64,000 nucleotides of DNA from an uncultured Acetatifactor sp. (GTDB lineage: Bacteria > Bacillota > Clostridia > Lachnospirales > Lachnospiraceae), in the NCBI GenBank assembly GCA_910584375.1, contig CAJUAH010000014.1:25377-89376 (forward strand), given 5' to 3'. Under the pieces are notes generated by a model. That model was not told the origin of the DNA. It ran no database searches and saw only the letters and a list, made by a program, of their open reading frames with translations. Shown here one piece after another: positions 61,397 through 64,000 of this stretch (its first letter is position 1; each line of letters opens with the position of its first letter). Position numbers and translations under genes: made by a program.

Positions 61397-63817
61397 ATGG
61401 GAATCAGACGGATAGATCGGGCATTTATTTTGGAGACGGAGCATACCTCCTATATTTTTCACATTCTGGACACCGGCCATGCGGAGCACCTGTATTACGG
61501 GCGACGCATACATATCGGGGAGCAGGGCCAGGGCCTGGAGGCGCTGGCGGAAAAGCGGGCTTTTCCCCAGGGCAATACCAACAGCTATGACAGCACCCAT
61601 GAGAACCTGACGCTGGAAAATATCTGTCTGGAGATGTCTTCTTACGGCAAGGGGGACATCCGGGAGCCTTTTATCGAGGTGACCTGCGGGGACGGCGGCA
61701 GCACCTCCGACTTCCTGTTCCGGGAGGCTGCGGTCACGGCGGACAAGCCGGAGTACAGGACGCTGCCCGGCTCCTACGGCGGGGCGGGGGAGGTGGAGCA
61801 TCTCTGTGTGACGCTGGAGGACAAAGGGTATGGGCTGCGGTTGGAGCTGCACTATTATGTGTATCCCCAGTGTGACGTGATCGCCCGCAGCTGCATACTG
61901 TGTAACGACAGCGAAGGCACGGCCTGGGTGCGTCGTCTCATGAGCCTGCAGCTGGATCTGGCGGACACAGGCTATGTGATGAGCACCTTTACCGGAGCCT
62001 GGGCCAGGGAAATGCATCGGACGGATATCCCGCTGCAAAGCGGCAGATACGCAAATGCCTCCTACACCGGCACCACCTCCAGCCGGGCCAATTCCTTTGT
62101 GATGCTGTCCCGGCCAGGAACTACGGAAGATACCGGCGAGTGCATGGGTTTTCATCTGGTCTATAGCGGCAACCACTATGAGGCGGCGGAGGTCAGCCCC
62201 TACGGCAAGACCCGGCTGGTGACCGGGATCAATCCCCAGTCCTTTTGCTGGCGCCTGGAGCCGGGGGAGGAGCTGGAGGCCCCGGAGGCTTTTTTCACCT
62301 GGTCGGGGCAGGGCTTTAACGGCATGAGCGGGCGGTTACATACTTTTATTCGGGAACATATCGTGAGAGGGGAGTGGAAGGAAAAGGAGCGCCCGGTATT
62401 GCTGAACAGCTGGGAGGCAGCCTATTTTGATATCAGCGAGTCCAAACTTTTGCGGCTGGCCAAAGCCGGAAAGAGCGTGGGAATAGAGCTTTTTGTCATG
62501 GATGACGGGTGGTTCGGGGAGAGGGACGACGACACTTCTTCGCTGGGGGACTGGCAGGAGAACCGCAAAAAGCTGCCCGGCGGCGTGGCCGGTCTGGCAA
62601 AAAAGATCCGGGAGCTGGGGATGGGATTTGGCATCTGGGTGGAGCCGGAGATGGTCAGCGTAAAGAGCGGACTTTACCGGGAGCATCCGGACTGGACGCT
62701 GGAGATCCCAGGACATGCCCACAGCGAGGGGCGGCACCAGCGGCTGCTGGATCTGGCCAACGCGGAGGTGCAGGATTATGTGATTCATAGCATGAGCCAG
62801 GTGTTTGCCAGCGGGGAGATATCCTATGTGAAGTGGGATATGAACCGCACATTCACAGATTATTTTGCCCCTTCCCTGCCTGCAGAACGCCAGGGCGAGA
62901 CGGCGCACCGCTATATGCTGGGGCTGTACCGCTGTATGCGGGAGCTGACGGAGCGTTTTCCCCATATTCTGTTTGAGGGGTGCAGTGCGGGAGGCAACCG
63001 TTTTGACCCCGGTATCCTGTGCTATTTTCCCCAGATATGGGCCAGTGACAATACGGACGCCCTGTGCCGGGCCGAGATGCAGCACAGTTACAGCTACGGG
63101 TATCCTCTGTCTGTGCTGGGGGCCCATGTGTCCGGTTGTCCCAACCACCAGACCCTGCGCCGGACGCCTCTGGACACCCGTTTTGGGGTGGCGGCCTTCG
63201 GCCTGTGCGGCTACGAGTGCAATCTCTGCGATATGAAAGGGGAGGAGCTGGAGGCTGTGAGAGGGCAGATCGCGCTGTATAAGCTGTGGCGGGACGTGTT
63301 GCAGCGGGGCAGCTTTTACCGGGGGCGTGGCATGGGCAGCGGCAGCCAGGCGGGATGCGGCGCACTGCGGGGAGGCGACGCCAATGTGCTGGAGTGGACC
63401 TGCGTGTCACCGGACAAAAAGCGGGCGGTGGGACTGCTGATGCAGCGGCTGGCAGTGCCCAACACCACCACGGAAACTTACCGGGCCAGGGGGCTGGAGC
63501 CGGAGGCTGTATACCGATTTTACGGCAGGAAACTACAGTACAATGTGAAAGATTTTGGGGATCTGATCAACACGGTGTCCCCCGTCCACATCCGGCAGGA
63601 CAGCCTGGTGCATGATCTGGTGGCCAGATTTGTGAAGATGGACGGGGAGACGGAGGATACTGTGGCTTACGGGGACGCGCTGATGTACGGGGGCGTGAAG
63701 TTAAAGAGCGCCTTTGCCGCCACCGGGTATGACGGGAATGTGCGGTATTTCCCGGATTTCGGGTGTAGGATGTATTTTATGGAGCAGGAGGACATTTTTG
63801 TCAAACAGGATTGTTGA
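61397..63817 (+). CDS. Alpha-galactosidase, GH36
   Basis: 806-residue retaining alpha-galactosidase without a signal peptide, so it acts in the cytoplasm on imported alpha-galactosides (melibiose, raffinose family). The N-terminal ~330 residues are the beta-supersandwich domain, followed by the (beta/alpha)8 barrel with VDDGWFGERDDD-like FVMDDGWFG, the nucleophile Asp481 in YVKWDMNRTF and the acid/base Asp551 in ASDNTDA, spaced 70 residues as in other GH36 tetrameric enzymes. CxxGxxxxxGRFD-type FEGCSAGGNRFDPG is also present. It is the last gene of the TetR-led operon. Confidence 0.95.
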   Translation: MGIRRIDRAFILETEHTSYIFHILDTGHAEHLYYGRRIHIGEQGQGLEALAEKRAFPQGNTNSYDSTHENLTLENICLEMSSYGKGDIREPFIEVTCGDGGSTSDFLFREAAVTADKPEYRTLPGSYGGAGEVEHLCVTLEDKGYGLRLELHYYVYPQCDVIARSCILCNDSEGTAWVRRLMSLQLDLADTGYVMSTFTGAWAREMHRTDIPLQSGRYANASYTGTTSSRANSFVMLSRPGTTEDTGECMGFHLVYSGNHYEAAEVSPYGKTRLVTGINPQSFCWRLEPGEELEAPEAFFTWSGQGFNGMSGRLHTFIREHIVRGEWKEKERPVLLNSWEAAYFDISESKLLRLAKAGKSVGIELFVMDDGWFGERDDDTSSLGDWQENRKKLPGGVAGLAKKIRELGMGFGIWVEPEMVSVKSGLYREHPDWTLEIPGHAHSEGRHQRLLDLANAEVQDYVIHSMSQVFASGEISYVKWDMNRTFTDYFAPSLPAERQGETAHRYMLGLYRCMRELTERFPHILFEGCSAGGNRFDPGILCYFPQIWASDNTDALCRAEMQHSYSYGYPLSVLGAHVSGCPNHQTLRRTPLDTRFGVAAFGLCGYECNLCDMKGEELEAVRGQIALYKLWRDVLQRGSFYRGRGMGSGSQAGCGALRGGDANVLEWTCVSPDKKRAVGLLMQRLAVPNTTTETYRARGLEPEAVYRFYGRKLQYNVKDFGDLINTVSPVHIRQDSLVHDLVARFVKMDGETEDTVAYGDALMYGGVKLKSAFAATGYDGNVRYFPDFGCRMYFMEQEDIFVKQDC

Positions 63818-63824
63818 TCTATTC

Positions 63825-63853
63825 AAAGAGCAGTTGAGGGACTGCTCTTTTAG
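63825..63853 (+). terminator. Terminator after the alpha-galactosidase gene
   Basis: AAAGAGCAGT (63825-63834) pairs perfectly with ACTGCTCTTT (63841-63850), six-base loop, then T. The remaining ~150 bp to the window end hold nothing recognised. Confidence 0.75.
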
Positions 63854-64000
63854 CTGTATGGAAACCGGATATATTCGTTGCAAGTTAAAATTGCGCGATC
63901 GCAACGCTGTTTTGATAGACTGTGGGATCTGCGGATGGTATATTGGTAGGTAATTGCGAAACAAGTTCAAAATCTTGATTCCAATAGGGCAAAGGCCCGG

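Overview
The window looks like the chromosome of a GC-rich gut member of the Lachnospiraceae (Clostridia). The evidence is the order tig-clpP-clpX-ysxC, class III (oxygen-sensitive) ribonucleotide reductase as the nucleotide-reduction gene, many lipoprotein-type ABC binding proteins, strong AGGAGG-type ribosome binding sites, and a melibiose-type symporter next to a GH36 alpha-galactosidase. The core genes are GC-rich. Several accessory blocks (about 15.8-18.4, 20.2-25.5, 36.7-37.9 and 39.4-46.9 kb) are more AT-rich and contain broken genes.

Layout. 0-5.7 kb: end of a TPR protein; nrdD fused to a glutaredoxin-like domain; pyrF; a DNA-binding-domain-only AraC regulator coupled to a first clpP. 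5.7-14 kb: a two-component system divergent from a solute-binding lipoprotein, two sugar-type permeases and an HlyD-like protein. The intergenic region carries 11-bp-phased TTAGAG repeats, and a small MITE-like element lies inside the run. 14-15.8 kb: TetR regulator divergent from a 44-residue membrane peptide and a translationally coupled alpha/beta hydrolase. 15.8-18.4 kb: AbrB/PIN toxin-antitoxin pair and a scar joining two truncated genes. 18.5-27 kb: peptidase E and an SsuA/SsuC/SsuB-like ABC operon split by a 5.3-kb insertion with inverted-repeat ends. The insertion carries a Dabb protein, GyrI-like protein, CPBP protease, broken AraC-GyrI regulator, GNAT-nucleotidyltransferase fusion and unknown ORFs. 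27-36.4 kb: trigger factor, ClpP, ClpX, YsxC, AI-2E transporter, ECF sigma/anti-sigma pair, an orphan response regulator with a degenerate receiver, and PepD. 36.5 kb: a tRNA-Pro with anticodon AGG.

36.7-54 kb is the largest accessory region: Uma2 nuclease, RlmD-like methyltransferase, a truncated serine recombinase joined to a truncated HsdM, an HsdS gene whose second half is inverted between 16-bp inverted repeats, MntA/HepT toxin-antitoxin, a RhuM remnant, lipoprotein, DUF1848 protein, a frameshifted nuclease-like gene, and an intact four-gene LlaJI-type restriction-modification operon (N6-adenine methyltransferase, C5-cytosine methyltransferase, McrB-like NTPase with a 45-bp tandem-repeat linker, LlaJI endonuclease with an extra C-terminal domain). 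54-64 kb returns to metabolism: HAD phosphatase, M42 peptidase, a MscS-related TM-repeat protein, and a TetR-controlled operon with a GT-B-like protein, GPH symporter and alpha-galactosidase.

The most notable observations are the ABC operon split by a cassette-like insertion with repeated TTCCGAAAAG-type ends, the invertible hsdS half-gene, the mixed-chemistry LlaJI-like operon, and the two-component/ABC/HlyD locus. All functional calls are from reading motifs by eye; no database search was run.
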